From Alphaproteobacteria bacterium (GTDB taxonomy: Bacteria; Pseudomonadota; Alphaproteobacteria; Geminicoccales; Geminicoccaceae), in contig JALSGP010000007.1 in NCBI GenBank assembly GCA_026982705.1, forward strand, positions 35,792 through 99,791: a DNA stretch of 64,000 nucleotides, read 5' to 3'. Within the stretch, counting starts at the first letter, position 1. Each line of letters starts with the position of its first letter. Below are positions 8,506 through 18,000 of this stretch, piece after piece. The position numbers were made by a program, and so were the translations under genes. A model generated the notes under the pieces. That model worked only from the letters and a program-made list of their open reading frames with translations. It ran no database searches and was not told where the DNA came from.

Positions 8506-9677
8506 CTCCTGGGAAGGCCCAGCACCCGGTGGCCGAGATGGGCGAGGATCAGGTTCTCGGAGACCGGGGCGATGCGGTAGAGCCGGGTCTCCCGCCACTT
8601 GCGCTCGATGTCGTACTCGCGGGCAAAGGCATAGCCGCCGAAGGTCTGCATCGCCGCCTCCCCGGCCTGCCAGGAGGCGTCGGCGGCCAGCAGCTTCGCC
8701 ATGTTGGCCTCGGGGCCGCAGGGGGCGCCCGCGTCGAACAGGGCACAGGCCCGGCGCACCGCGAGATCGGCCGCCTCGGTGGCGGCCAGCGCCCGGGCCA
8801 GCGGGAACTGGATCCCCTGGTTCTGGCCGATGGGGCGGCCGAAGACCCGGCGCTCGCGGGCATAGGCCGAGGCCCGAGCCAGGAACCAGCGGGCGTCGCC
8901 CACGCATTCGGCGGCGATGAGGATGCGTTCGGCGTTCATGCCGTCGAGGATGTGGCGGAACCCCTCCCCCTCGCGGCCCACCAGCGCGTCCGCCGGCAGC
9001 TCCAGCCCGTCCATGAACACCTGGGTGGTGTGGTGGTTGATCATGGTCTCCACCGGCCGGATCTCGAGACCGCGCCCCCGCGCCTCCCGCAGGTCCACGA
9101 GGAACACCGAGAGGCCCTCGGTGCGGCGCGCCACCCGCTCGAGGGGCGTGGTGCGGGCCAGCAGCAGCATGAGGTCCGAGTGCTCGGCGCGGCTGGTGAA
9201 GATCTTGCTGCCGTGCACCACCCAGCGGTCGCCGCGCCGTTCGGCGCGGGTGCGGATGGCCGGCGTGTCGCTGCCGCTCTCCGGCTCGGTGACACCGAAG
9301 GCCTGCAGTCGCACCCGGCCGGCCGCGATCTCCGGCAGCCAACGCCGCTTCTGGGCCTCGCTGCCGTGGCGCAGCAGCGTCCCCATGACGTACATCTGGG
9401 CGTGGCAGGCGGCGGCATTGCCGCCGCAGGCGTGGACGGTCTCCAACGCCACCGCCGCCGCCCGGAGCGGCAGACCGGCGCCGCCGTAGGCCTCGGGGAT
9501 CAGCATGCCGAGCCAGCCGCCCTCCGCCAGCGCCCGCACGAATTCGGCGGGATAGGCCCGCTCGGCGTCCAGCCGCCGCCAGTAGGCGGCATCGAAGCGG
9601 GCGCACAGCCGCTCCAGCGCCTCCCGCACCTCCGGCCAGTCGCGGCCGATGGCCATGGTGATCCCGTCGTCCGACAT
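8499..9677 (-). CDS. Acyl-CoA dehydrogenase
   Basis: FAD enzyme of 392 residues that introduces a 2,3-double bond into an acyl-CoA and passes electrons to ETF. The FAD and substrate segments are clear (FGVTEPESGSD, SKIFTSRAEHSDLML, FGRPIGQNQGIQFPLA, QTFGGYAFAREY). The usual C-terminal catalytic Glu of short- and medium-chain enzymes is absent: the region reads RIAPVSENLIL. A Glu occurs instead at residue 250 (MNAERILIA), the place of the base in isovaleryl-CoA and long-chain dehydrogenases. The ATG at 9677 is chosen for its GGGGAGGTGG leader. It is divergent from a GlxA-type regulator 107 bases away, which probably controls it. Confidence 0.9.
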   Translation of the reverse strand: MSDDGITMAIGRDWPEVREALERLCARFDAAYWRRLDAERAYPAEFVRALAEGGWLGMLIPEAYGGAGLPLRAAAVALETVHACGGNAAACHAQMYVMGTLLRHGSEAQKRRWLPEIAAGRVRLQAFGVTEPESGSDTPAIRTRAERRGDRWVVHGSKIFTSRAEHSDLMLLLARTTPLERVARRTEGLSVFLVDLREARGRGLEIRPVETMINHHTTQVFMDGLELPADALVGREGEGFRHILDGMNAERILIAAECVGDARWFLARASAYARERRVFGRPIGQNQGIQFPLARALAATEAADLAVRRACALFDAGAPCGPEANMAKLLAADASWQAGEAAMQTFGGYAFAREYDIERKWRETRLYRIAPVSENLILAHLGHRVLGLPRSY

Positions 9678-9784
9678 CCCCACCTCCCCTGTCGCAGCAC
9701 GGTCCCCGAACGCCGTCGGCGGACTTGTCGCAGGCGTGGACTTCCGGCATAGGCGGGTCAAGCCCCAGCGCGGGGAGCACGGCC

Positions 9785-10783
9785 GTGACGGCATGGACGG
9801 AGAGCTCGCCGGATCCCCCGGAGCGCATCGCCATCGTGCTGGTGCCGGGCTTCTCGCTGATGGCCTATGCCTCCACCCTCGAGCCCCTGCGCGCCGCCAA
9901 TCGCATCGCCGAGGCCGAACTGTACGCCTGGACCACCTGGTCCCTCGGGGGCGGGCCCATGCGCGCCTCCAACGAGGTCCAGGTGCTCACGGAGGTGCTG
10001 GATCCGGCCGTCGATCCGGTGCCGGATCTGGTGGTGGTGTGCGCCGGTCTCGGCGGCGAGCGCCACCGCGACCGCCGGCTGGAGGCGGCGCTCAGACTGC
10101 TGGCCCGGAGGGGCGCCCGCATGGCGGCGGTCTCCACCGGCAGCTTCCTGCTGGCGCGGGCGGGTCTCCTGGAGGGCTACCGCTGCACCGTCCACTGGGA
10201 GTACATCGAGGCCTTCGAGCGGGCCTTCCCCCAGCTCGAGGTGGTGCGGGGCCTCTACGTCATCGACCGCGACCGCCTCACCTGCGCCGGCGGCACCGCC
10301 CCCATCGACCTGATGCTGGAGCTCCTGCGCCGACGCCACGGCCCCGAACTCGCCGCCCGCGTGACCGACGAGTTCGTCTACGGGCGCGGTCGCGAGGCCG
10401 ACGAGCCGCAGCGCCTCGCGCCCGCCTTCCGCCACCGCATCCACCATCCGGCGCTGGTGAGGGCGGTGGAGATCATGGAACGCAATCTGGAGCGCCCCCT
10501 CTCCACCGCCGCGGTGGCCCGCCGCACCGGTCTCTCCGCCCGCCAGCTGGAGCGCCTGTTCAAGAAGCACGTGGGCCGCTCCCCGGCCCGCTTCTATCTC
10601 GACCTCAGGCTGGAGCGGGCGCGGCGGCTGCTGCGCGGCAGCACCCTCTCGGTGACGGAGGTGGCCTTCGCCTGCGGCTTCGAAACCGTCTCCCACTTCG
10701 CCCGCTGCTATCGGGCCCGCTTCGGCCTGCGTCCCTCGGAGGAGCGTCGCGAGGCCGCCACGGCGGCGGTGGCGGCCCCGTAG
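9785..10783 (+). CDS. GlxA-family AraC-type transcriptional activator
   Basis: The N-terminal part (about residues 14-185) is a DJ-1/PfpI-like domain with the family's STGSFLLARAGLLEGY and TVHWEY segments. The C-terminal 100 residues hold two AraC helix-turn-helices (STAAVARRTGLSARQLERLFKK and VTEVAFACGFETVSHFARCYR, given in parts). Relatives such as GbdR and CdhR sense betaine or carnitine breakdown products, but the ligand here is unknown. The GTG at 9785 has GGGGAG 8 bases upstream and keeps only a short leader; a TTG at 9725 is a weaker alternative. The gene is divergent from the acyl-CoA dehydrogenase, the obvious candidate target. Confidence 0.85.
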   Translation: MTAWTESSPDPPERIAIVLVPGFSLMAYASTLEPLRAANRIAEAELYAWTTWSLGGGPMRASNEVQVLTEVLDPAVDPVPDLVVVCAGLGGERHRDRRLEAALRLLARRGARMAAVSTGSFLLARAGLLEGYRCTVHWEYIEAFERAFPQLEVVRGLYVIDRDRLTCAGGTAPIDLMLELLRRRHGPELAARVTDEFVYGRGREADEPQRLAPAFRHRIHHPALVRAVEIMERNLERPLSTAAVARRTGLSARQLERLFKKHVGRSPARFYLDLRLERARRLLRGSTLSVTEVAFACGFETVSHFARCYRARFGLRPSEERREAATAAVAAP

Positions 10784-10794
10784 CGCCATCCCCC

Positions 10795-11457
10795 TCAGTC
10801 GGCGTCCACCGGTACCAGATGGTCGGCGAGGAAGCGGGCGGCCGCCTCCAGTCCCACCGGGTCGATGCCGTGGCCGAGCCCGGGCCGCAGCAGCCACTGC
10901 ACCGGGATCCCCGCCTTCTGCAGGCCCCAGACCGCCTGCATCAGCATCTCCGCCGGCACCACCTCGTCGGCGTCGCCGTGGACCAGCAGCACCGGCGGAC
11001 GGCTGCGGACCTCCGCCACCAGCCGTTCCGGCGCCACCAGGGCGCCCGAGAAGCCCACCACCGCGCCCGGCGCCCGCGGCCGGCGCGGCGCCACGTGGAG
11101 GGCCACCATGGTGCCCTGGGAGAAGCCCAGGAGCCCCACGCTCGCCGGTCGCAGTCCCCAGCGTTCCATCACCTGGTCCAGGAACGCGTCCACATAGGGG
11201 CGCGCCCGCTCCACCCCGGCCAGCAGCGCCGTCGGCGACATGTCGCCCAGCGAGAACCACTGCCGGCCGAAGGGGGCCATGTCGAAGGGAAAGGGCCCGT
11301 CCGGCGCGTGGAAGGCGCAGTCCGGCAGCCGCCGCTGCAGTTGGGGGGCGAGACCGATCAGGTCCCGCCCGTCGGCGCCCACCCCGTGCAGCATCACCAC
11401 CGCCCGCCGCGGCCGCCCCTCGCGGGGCAGCACGCTCGGCCCCGACAGTCCCTGCAC
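10795..11457 (-). CDS. Phospholipase/carboxylesterase family alpha/beta hydrolase
   Basis: Small cytoplasmic serine hydrolase of 220 residues, about the usual length of the YpfH/lysophospholipase-like carboxylesterase family. The oxyanion segment LHGVGADG is near residue 24, the nucleophile Ser113 lies in GFSQG, and Asp164 (DADEVV) and His196 (GHGID) complete the triad. It starts with GTG after a GAGGGGAGCGAGAG leader. It lies tail to tail with the GlxA-like regulator, 11 bases apart. The natural ester is not predictable. Confidence 0.85.
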   Translation of the reverse strand: MQGLSGPSVLPREGRPRRAVVMLHGVGADGRDLIGLAPQLQRRLPDCAFHAPDGPFPFDMAPFGRQWFSLGDMSPTALLAGVERARPYVDAFLDQVMERWGLRPASVGLLGFSQGTMVALHVAPRRPRAPGAVVGFSGALVAPERLVAEVRSRPPVLLVHGDADEVVPAEMLMQAVWGLQKAGIPVQWLLRPGLGHGIDPVGLEAAARFLADHLVPVDAD

Positions 11458-11529
11458 CTCTCGCTCCCCTCGGGCCCGCGGCGAGGATAGCGGCGTCGCG
11501 GGCCGATTCGAAGACCCGGTGCGGGACCG

Positions 11530-13410
11530 TCAGGAGGCGGAGACCGCGCGGCGCTCCGGCGCCATCGTGGGACCGGCCCCAGAGACCGGTCCGGCACCGG
11601 GGGTCGCCCGCGTCACCCAGGCGGACGCCTCCGTCTCGGGGAGCGGACGGGCGAAGAGATAGCCCTGGGCGAAGCCGCAGCGGAAGCCGCGCAGCTCGCG
11701 GGCCTGGGCGGGATGTTCGACGCCCTCGGCCACCGTCTCCGCCTCGATGGCACGGGCGAGCCGGCAGACGGCGCGCACGATGGCGGCGCTGCGGGCCGAG
11801 CGACCGAGCCGCTGGACGAAGCCGGCGTCGATCTTGAGGGTCTGGATGGGACTCCGTTCGAGGCAGGAGAGAGAGGCCCAGCCGGTCCCGAAGTCGTCGA
11901 GGGCGAGGCGCACGCCCAGCTCCCCCAGTGCCCGCAGCACCGGACCGAGGCTCCGATCGCCCTCTTCCACCAGCACGTCCTCCGTGATCTCCAGCTCCAG
12001 CATGGCGGGCGGCAGACGGTGGCGGGCGAGCGCCGCCCGGATCCGGTCCACCAGATCCGGCAGACACAGCTGACGATGGCAGAGATTGACGGCGACCGTG
12101 CCCGTGAAACCGTGCGCCCGCCGCAGGCGCGCGGCGAAGGCCGCGGCCCGGTCCAGTGACCAGTCGGTGAACTCGGAGACCAGGGCCGAGCGCGCCACCA
12201 CGTCGAGGAACCGGTCGGGTCCGAGACGGCTGCCACGATAGTCCCAGCGCACCAGCGCCTCGAAGCCGCGCAGCCGTCCGTCGTCCAGCGACACCTGGGG
12301 CTGGTAGAGCAGCAGCAGGCGACCGTCGCCCAGGGAGGCGGCGAACTCGTCGAGCCAGTCGCGGGCGAGCGGGCCGCCACCGCCCCGCCGCGCCTCCACC
12401 GCGCGGTTGCGCCCGTCGCGCTTGGCCTCGTAGAGAGCGGCGTCGGCCGCGGCCAGCAGCCCCTCGGCGGTGGCGGCGTGATCGGGCACCACGGCGAAGC
12501 CGACGCTGACGGAGATGCGCAGGCGCCGACGGCCGAGGACCACGGGTCGGGACAGGACCTCGAGGAGGCGTCGCCCCAGGCGGGCGAGGTGATCCACGTG
12601 CGCCCCCTCCTCCACCAGCACGGCGAACTCGTCGCCGCCGACGCGGGCCACCGTGTCCACCTGGCGCACGGAACGGGCCAGGCGGTGGGCCACCTCCACC
12701 AGCACCCGGTCGCCGGCGTCGTGACCGAAGACGTCGTTGACCGTCTTGAAGTGGTCCACGTCCAGCCGCAGCAGCCCCACCGGGCGTCGGGTGCGCTCGT
12801 GGAGGCGGATCGCCCGTTCCAGCCGCGCCACGAACAGCCGCCGGTTGGCGAGGCCGGTGAGGGGATCGCTGGTGGCGGTGCGCTCCAGCTCCCGTTCCAC
12901 CGCCCGTGCCTCGTCCTGCTGCAGCCGCCAGAGGGTCTCGAGGGCGAGGGCCAGATCCACCCCCACCGCTTCCGACAGCCAGCGGCCGACGGCATGGCGC
13001 CGTCCCTCCTCGAGGGGCGCCCGCTCCACCAGACGACGGGCGATGAAGGCGTAGGCCATGGCCATGGCCCCGGGATCGATGGCGAGGCGCCAGTGCACTT
13101 CCGCCACGTGGCGGACGATGGCGAGACGGGCCGGCGCCAGCGGATCCGCCAGCAGCAGCCGCCAGTACCGTTCCTGCTCCTGGCGCAGGCGCCGGATGCG
13201 CCGTTCGCCGCCGAGGAGGGCGGCGAATTCGGGCACGGCACCGAGACGGGCGTAGAACTCCAGCAGCACCGCGGGCAGGACGGCGGTGAGCGCCCGGCGG
13301 GCATCGTCGTCCGGCGGGGGGACGCGGTCGACCAGACAGGCCGAGGCGCCGAGCGCGTCGGCCAGATCGAGGCGGGTCGGGGTCGCGGGGGCCATCGGGA
13401 TTTTCGTCAC
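11530..13410 (-). CDS. Globin-coupled sensor GGDEF-EAL c-di-GMP enzyme
   Basis: Three domains in 627 residues. Residues about 30-175 form a protoglobin-like heme sensor with the proximal His at about 106 in EVHWRLAIDP. A GGDEF cyclase domain follows with an intact GGDEF at 258-262. The EAL domain is also intact: FEALVRW, LELEITED, DDFGTG, LKIDAGF and FAQGYLF are all present. Known relatives (DosC, BpeGReg type) sense oxygen through heme and make c-di-GMP; here both synthesis and breakdown look possible. No membrane segment is seen. The GTG at 13410 is chosen because GAAAGG precedes it, whereas the ATG at 13395 has no SD. It is divergent from an XRE-PAS regulator. Confidence 0.88.
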   Translation of the reverse strand: MTKIPMAPATPTRLDLADALGASACLVDRVPPPDDDARRALTAVLPAVLLEFYARLGAVPEFAALLGGERRIRRLRQEQERYWRLLLADPLAPARLAIVRHVAEVHWRLAIDPGAMAMAYAFIARRLVERAPLEEGRRHAVGRWLSEAVGVDLALALETLWRLQQDEARAVERELERTATSDPLTGLANRRLFVARLERAIRLHERTRRPVGLLRLDVDHFKTVNDVFGHDAGDRVLVEVAHRLARSVRQVDTVARVGGDEFAVLVEEGAHVDHLARLGRRLLEVLSRPVVLGRRRLRISVSVGFAVVPDHAATAEGLLAAADAALYEAKRDGRNRAVEARRGGGGPLARDWLDEFAASLGDGRLLLLYQPQVSLDDGRLRGFEALVRWDYRGSRLGPDRFLDVVARSALVSEFTDWSLDRAAAFAARLRRAHGFTGTVAVNLCHRQLCLPDLVDRIRAALARHRLPPAMLELEITEDVLVEEGDRSLGPVLRALGELGVRLALDDFGTGWASLSCLERSPIQTLKIDAGFVQRLGRSARSAAIVRAVCRLARAIEAETVAEGVEHPAQARELRGFRCGFAQGYLFARPLPETEASAWVTRATPGAGPVSGAGPTMAPERRAVSAS

Positions 13411-13469
13411 TTGAGTAGACCTTTCGCGTGGACCGGCGGGAATCACCGGCTCGGCCCGACTGTCGGCGC

Positions 13470-13511
13470 CACCTCTTTGTAAAAGGTGAACACCGCTGCT
13501 ATAGACAGCGG
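13470..13511. promoter_or_regulatory. Inverted repeats in the divergent GGDEF-EAL / XRE-PAS spacer
   Basis: The 250-bp spacer is an AT-rich island for this genome. It holds an imperfect palindrome with CACCT / AGGTG arms (13470-13488) and a perfect one, CCGCTG-N7-CAGCGG (13493-13511). Further right, TACGCGTA (13533-13540) is followed by repeated GCGTAT. These are plausible operators, perhaps of the adjacent XRE protein; no function is proven. Confidence 0.45.
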
Positions 13512-13661
13512 AGCCCCGTCCGCATCTCGATTTACGCGTATGTATGCGTATATGACCCAACCATCGGGGGATGACCACACCATGCAAAGTCGCGTGGGGG
13601 TAGGGCGGCGTCGAGAGCCCGGCGCGTAGTCCCTCAGGGGGATGCTCGAGGAGCCGTGCGC

Positions 13662-14345
13662 GTGGAGAGATTCACGAGCTGGGCGACACTGGTCCGCGCG
13701 TTCCGCCGGACGCAGCGGCTGACCCAGCAGGAGGCGGCCCAGCTCCTGGGCGTCAGTCAGCCGACCCTCTCGCGCTGGGAGGCCGGCCGACAGGTTCCCG
13801 ACGGCCGGACCCGGCGCCGGCTGCGGGAGCTGATGGAGACCCTGACCGGCGTGCGGCGGCGTCTCCTGGAGGCCATCGTCACCCAGTCGCCGGTGCCCCA
13901 GGTGCTGATGGACGGCGAGCTCAGGGTCCTCGGTCTGTCGGAGCCCTTCGCCCGGCTGCTGGACCGGCCGGCGGGCGAGTTGGTGGGGACCCACGATCCC
14001 GCCCGCCACCCCCTCGGGCCGTCCTGCCGCGATACCCTGGCGCGGCTGGAGCACGAGGGGCTGGGCCGGGGCGAGGTGGCCTTCGCCGAATGCTACGACA
14101 TGGTCCACGACCGTCACGGCAAGCGGCTGGCGACACGCCAGCTCTGGGTGCCGGTGGAGACCGGCGACGGCGAGCTTCTGGTACGGGCCGAAGTGGGCCT
14201 CGTCGACGAGGCCGCCTATCGGGCCGCGCTCGACGTCGGCGCGCGGGTGCGGATCACCCGCATCCGCGAGGTGGTGGGCATCCCGGAGCTGGCCGGCGGC
14301 CCGCGGCACGCGCCGGCCGGACCGTCACGTCAGACGCAAACGTGA
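13662..14345 (+). CDS. XRE-type DNA-binding protein with PAS-like domain
   Basis: The N-terminal 65 residues form a Cro/C1-type helix-turn-helix (QQEAAQLLGVSQPTLSRWEAG). The rest resembles a PAS sensor fold: MDGELRVLGLSEPFARLLDR opens it, and a beta-rich end (RQLWVPVETGDGELLVRAEV) follows. It is probably a cytoplasmic regulator responding to a small molecule or redox state. Two GTG codons are close together; the one at 13662 sits 8 bases after GAGGAG and is preferred over 13656. It is divergent from the globin-coupled GGDEF-EAL gene and may regulate it. Its 3' end overlaps the next convergent gene by 21 bases. Confidence 0.78.
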   Translation: MERFTSWATLVRAFRRTQRLTQQEAAQLLGVSQPTLSRWEAGRQVPDGRTRRRLRELMETLTGVRRRLLEAIVTQSPVPQVLMDGELRVLGLSEPFARLLDRPAGELVGTHDPARHPLGPSCRDTLARLEHEGLGRGEVAFAECYDMVHDRHGKRLATRQLWVPVETGDGELLVRAEVGLVDEAAYRAALDVGARVRITRIREVVGIPELAGGPRHAPAGPSRQTQT

Positions 14346-14609
14346 GCGCAGGCGGTCACGGGCGAGGACGACCCCAGCGGCCAGCGTCGGATCGGCCAGC
14401 CGCAGGGCGATGCGGTCGAGCAGCCGCAGCACCGATCGTCCCGTCCGCCAGCGCGTGCTGCGCTTCTCCGCCTCCAGGGCTTCGAGAATGGCGTATTCCA
14501 GCCGCGCCACCGTCCACGGTCTCCCCCGCTCCGCATCCTTGGCCGCCGCCACGATGATGCGCTTGGCCCGGACCCGGGCACTGCAGTCGGCGTCTCCCCA
14601 ATGGCCCAT
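14325..14609 (-). CDS. Small protein of unknown function (94 aa)
   Basis: I do not recognise the family. The composition looks like a real soluble alpha-helical protein rather than an antisense frame: leucine, alanine, arginine and glutamate are spaced as in helices (VARLEYAILEALEAEKRS). It has no signal peptide or membrane segment. The ATG at 14609 has only a weak SD (GGGATC). The gene lies tail to tail with the XRE-PAS gene, overlapping by 21 bases. A competing frame at 14330-14626 is less protein-like. Confidence 0.5.
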   Translation of the reverse strand: MGHWGDADCSARVRAKRIIVAAAKDAERGRPWTVARLEYAILEALEAEKRSTRWRTGRSVLRLLDRIALRLADPTLAAGVVLARDRLRSRLRLT

Positions 14610-15033
14610 CGTCGTCGTGATCCCACCCGGTGCCCGGCCAGTCTATGCGGGTCGATACGGAGGGAACAAGCGGCCGCGGTTCGCTGCGTCTCCGAGTATG
14701 CCCCACTGTCGCTACCGGGCTACGACCCGGCGTCGACACGCCGGCCAACACCGTCGGTACTCGCGTATGGGTCGTGACCGGTGCGACATTTCGCACCCTC
14801 GCGCCGCACCGCACCCCTGTTCATATGCGCGGTCGCGTGCATGCACACGCGTCTCCGGGCCGTGCCGCGCGAGCACGCTCCCGCCGGCCCGGAGGCCGTC
14901 ACCACGGATTTTGCCGTTGCCCCCGCGTCCCGGATGATGTAGCCACACCGTTCGGGGTGCGCGCCCCGCGGGCGATTCCGATCCGGTTCTTCGCGTCTGC
15001 GTCATTATTCCTCCGCGCCCGACCCGTGGAGAC
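14610..15033. other. Intergenic region with hairpin GTGCGA-CATT-TCGCAC
   Basis: There is no gene in these 420 bases. At 14781-14796 lies a perfect 6-bp inverted repeat with a 4-base loop, GTGCGA-CATT-TCGCAC, and at 14837-14846 the 10-bp palindrome GTGCATGCAC. The region is clearly less GC-rich than its neighbours (for example TCATTATTCC at 15000-15010), as expected of a divergent promoter region serving the small unknown gene and the helicase gene. Confidence 0.5.
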
Positions 15034-18000
15034 GTGACGTCGTCGCGAAAGACCGTGATGTCGACCAACCCGGAGTCGAAATCGACGTCGCTGGCGATGC
15101 TGCCCTTCAACCGATCCGATCTCGAGAAGCTGTTCCCGGCGAGCGTGTGGGAGAAGGCGGAGGAGCTCCTCTCCAGCGGCGCGCTCGTCGAGGTCAACGT
15201 CGAACGCGACGGCCGTTCCATCACCGGGCGTGTGCGGGGCCGACGACGCACCCCCTATCTCACCCGGGTCAAGATCGCCAACGGCCGCGGGGGCCGCATC
15301 CGTCTCTCCGCCACCTGCACCTGCTTCGTCGCCGACTGCGAGCACGCCGCCGCCATGCTGCTGGGGGTGCTGGACCGCGCCGCCGCTCCCCGCGAGGAGG
15401 AGGTCTCCGCCACCCTCGACCAGCACCTCGAGAGCTGGATCCGCCAGGTGGTGGAGCGCGCCCGCGCGCTGAAATCGCGCGGCGGCGAGAGCGGCGACTG
15501 TCTCCTCTACGTGCTGGAGCCGGCCCAGCGCGCCTGGGGCGAGGTGGGGCTCGCCCTGCCGGTGGCCGTCTCCACCCTCCGTGCCCGCCGCCTGCGCGCC
15601 GGCGTCTACACCCGCGAGATCCCCTTCGCCATCGCCAATCTGGTGGGGGACCAGCCGCCGCCCTTCGCCACCTTCGAGGACCTGGTGATCGGCCGCCTCC
15701 TGGGCGGGGTGCCCTCCTCCACCCGCCGCCTCGGCGGCCGGGCCGACGCCGAGACCCTGGTGCGCATGGTGGAGACCGGCCGCTGCTTCTGGCGCAGCCC
15801 CGCCAATCCGCCGCTGCGCCTCGGCCCGGAGCGGCGCGCCCGCTTCGTCTGGCGCTTCGACGAGGAGGGGCGCCAGCGGCTGGTGTGCGCGCTCGAGGAT
15901 GCGGCCGAGGGGGTGATCGTCGTGCCGCTGGGCGGTCCCTGGTACATCGACACCGCCGCCGGCGAGGTGGGGCGCGTCGAGACCGACGTGCCCGAGGATC
16001 TCGCCGCCCTCTTCCTCAAGGCGCCCGCGGTCCCGCCGGACGCCGCCACCGTGGTCCGCCAGAAGCTGGTGCAGGTGAGCGAGCAGGTGCCGCTGCCGGA
16101 GCCGCTGCGCCGCCGCGAGCGCGTCGAGATCCGGCCGGTGCCGGTCCTCCATCTCCACGCCCCCGACGTCACCGTGGTGCGCGGAAGCGGCTGGAACCGC
16201 ACCGAGGAGCCGGTGATGGTGCCCCTGGCCCGCCTCGCCTTCGACTACCGGGGGCTCCTGGTCCACTGGCACGACCCGCGCGACGAGCTCAACCACGTGG
16301 TGGACAACCGCCTGCTGGTGATCCCCCGCGACACGGAGTTCGAGCGCGCCGCCCTCGAACGGCTGCAGCGCGCCGGTCTCGCGCCGCTGGGTCCGGCGGG
16401 CCTCGGCCGCTTCGCCGCCGAGGAGCTGCGCCAGGACTTCACCTTCGACGAGGAGGGCGAGGGCGACGTCTCCCTCAAATGGGTGGAGTTCAACCACCGG
16501 GTGGTGCCGGAGCTGACGCGGGAGGGCTGGCGCATCACCTTCGCCGAGGGCTATCCCTTCCGCGTGGTGCAGCCTCCCGCCGTCTGGAAGGCGGAGGTGG
16601 TGGAGACCGGCACCGACTGGTTCGAGTTCGATCTCGCCGTCGAGATCGACGGCACCCGCGTGCCGCTGCTGCCGGTGGTGCTCGAGCTGTTCCGCCGCGC
16701 CCCCGACGCCCTCACCCCCGAGGCGCTGGAGGCGGCCGGCGAGGAGCCGGTCTACGCGGAACTGCCGGACGGCCGCATCCTCCCCATCCCGGCGAGCCGG
16801 CTCAGGGTGATCGTCGAGGCCCTCTTCGAGCTGCTGGCGACCCGCAAGGTGGACCGGCGCGGGCGGGTGCGTCTCCCCCGCGCCGCCGCCGCCAAGCTCG
16901 AACCCTTCGAGCGCGAGCTGCCGCCGGGGACCGTCGAGTGGCACGGCGGCGAACGGCTGCGCGAGATCGCCCGCCGGCTCTCCCGTCTGCGGGAGATCCC
17001 GCGGGTGCCCCCGCCCCGCGGGCTGCGGGCGAAGCTGCGCCCCTATCAGGAAGAGGGACTCGCCTGGCTGCAGTTCCTGGCCGGACACGGGCTCTCCGGC
17101 GTCCTCGCCGACGACATGGGCCTCGGCAAGACGCTGCAGACCCTGGCCCACGTCCTCCGCGAGAAGGAGGCGGGACGGCTCGACCGGCCGGTGCTGGTGG
17201 TGGCCCCCACCAGCCTCGTGCCCACCTGGCGCAGCGAGCTCAGGCGCTTCGCCCCCGACCTGAGCCTGCTGGTGCTGCACGGACCGCACCGCCACGAGAA
17301 CTTCGGGCGCATCGACGAGAGCGACGTGGTCCTCACCAGCTACGCGCTGATGCTGCGCGACGCCGAGGTGCTGCTGGCGCGGGAGTGGCATCTGGTGGTG
17401 CTGGACGAGGCCCAGGCCATCAAGAACCCCTCCACCAAGCTCGCCCGCACCGCCTGTCAGTTCCGCGCCCGCCAGCGGCTGGCGCTCACCGGCACGCCCA
17501 TGGAGAACCACCTCGGCGAGCTGTGGTCCATCTTCCACTTCGTCATGCCCGGCTTCCTGGGCGACCGCGAGGCCTTCCGGCGGGTGTTCCGCAATCCCGT
17601 GGAGAAAGAAGGGGACGAGGCGCGGCGCGAGCTGCTGGCGGCGCGGGTGCGCCCCTTCATGCTGCGCCGGACCAAGGAGGAGGTGGCCCGCGAGCTGCCG
17701 CCCAAGACGGAGGTGGTGCGCGAGATCGAGCTCGGCGAGGAACAGCGGGAACTCTACGAGGCGGTCCGGCTCGCCGTCCACGAGCGGGTGCGCGAGGAGA
17801 TCCGCGCCCGCGGCCTCGCCCGCTCCAACATCGCCATCTTGGAGGCGCTCCTCAAGCTGCGCCAGGTGTGCTGCGATCCCCGTCTGCTCAAAGACCGGGA
17901 CGGGCGCACGCCACCGCCGCCCTCCGCCAAATACGAGCTCCTCATGGAGATGCTCGCCAACATGGTGGAGACCGGCCGGCGCGTCATCGTCTTCTCCCAG

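Noticed and set aside
15230..15472. Small plus-strand open frames inside the helicase gene
   Set aside because: They are shadows in other frames of a strongly conserved gene.
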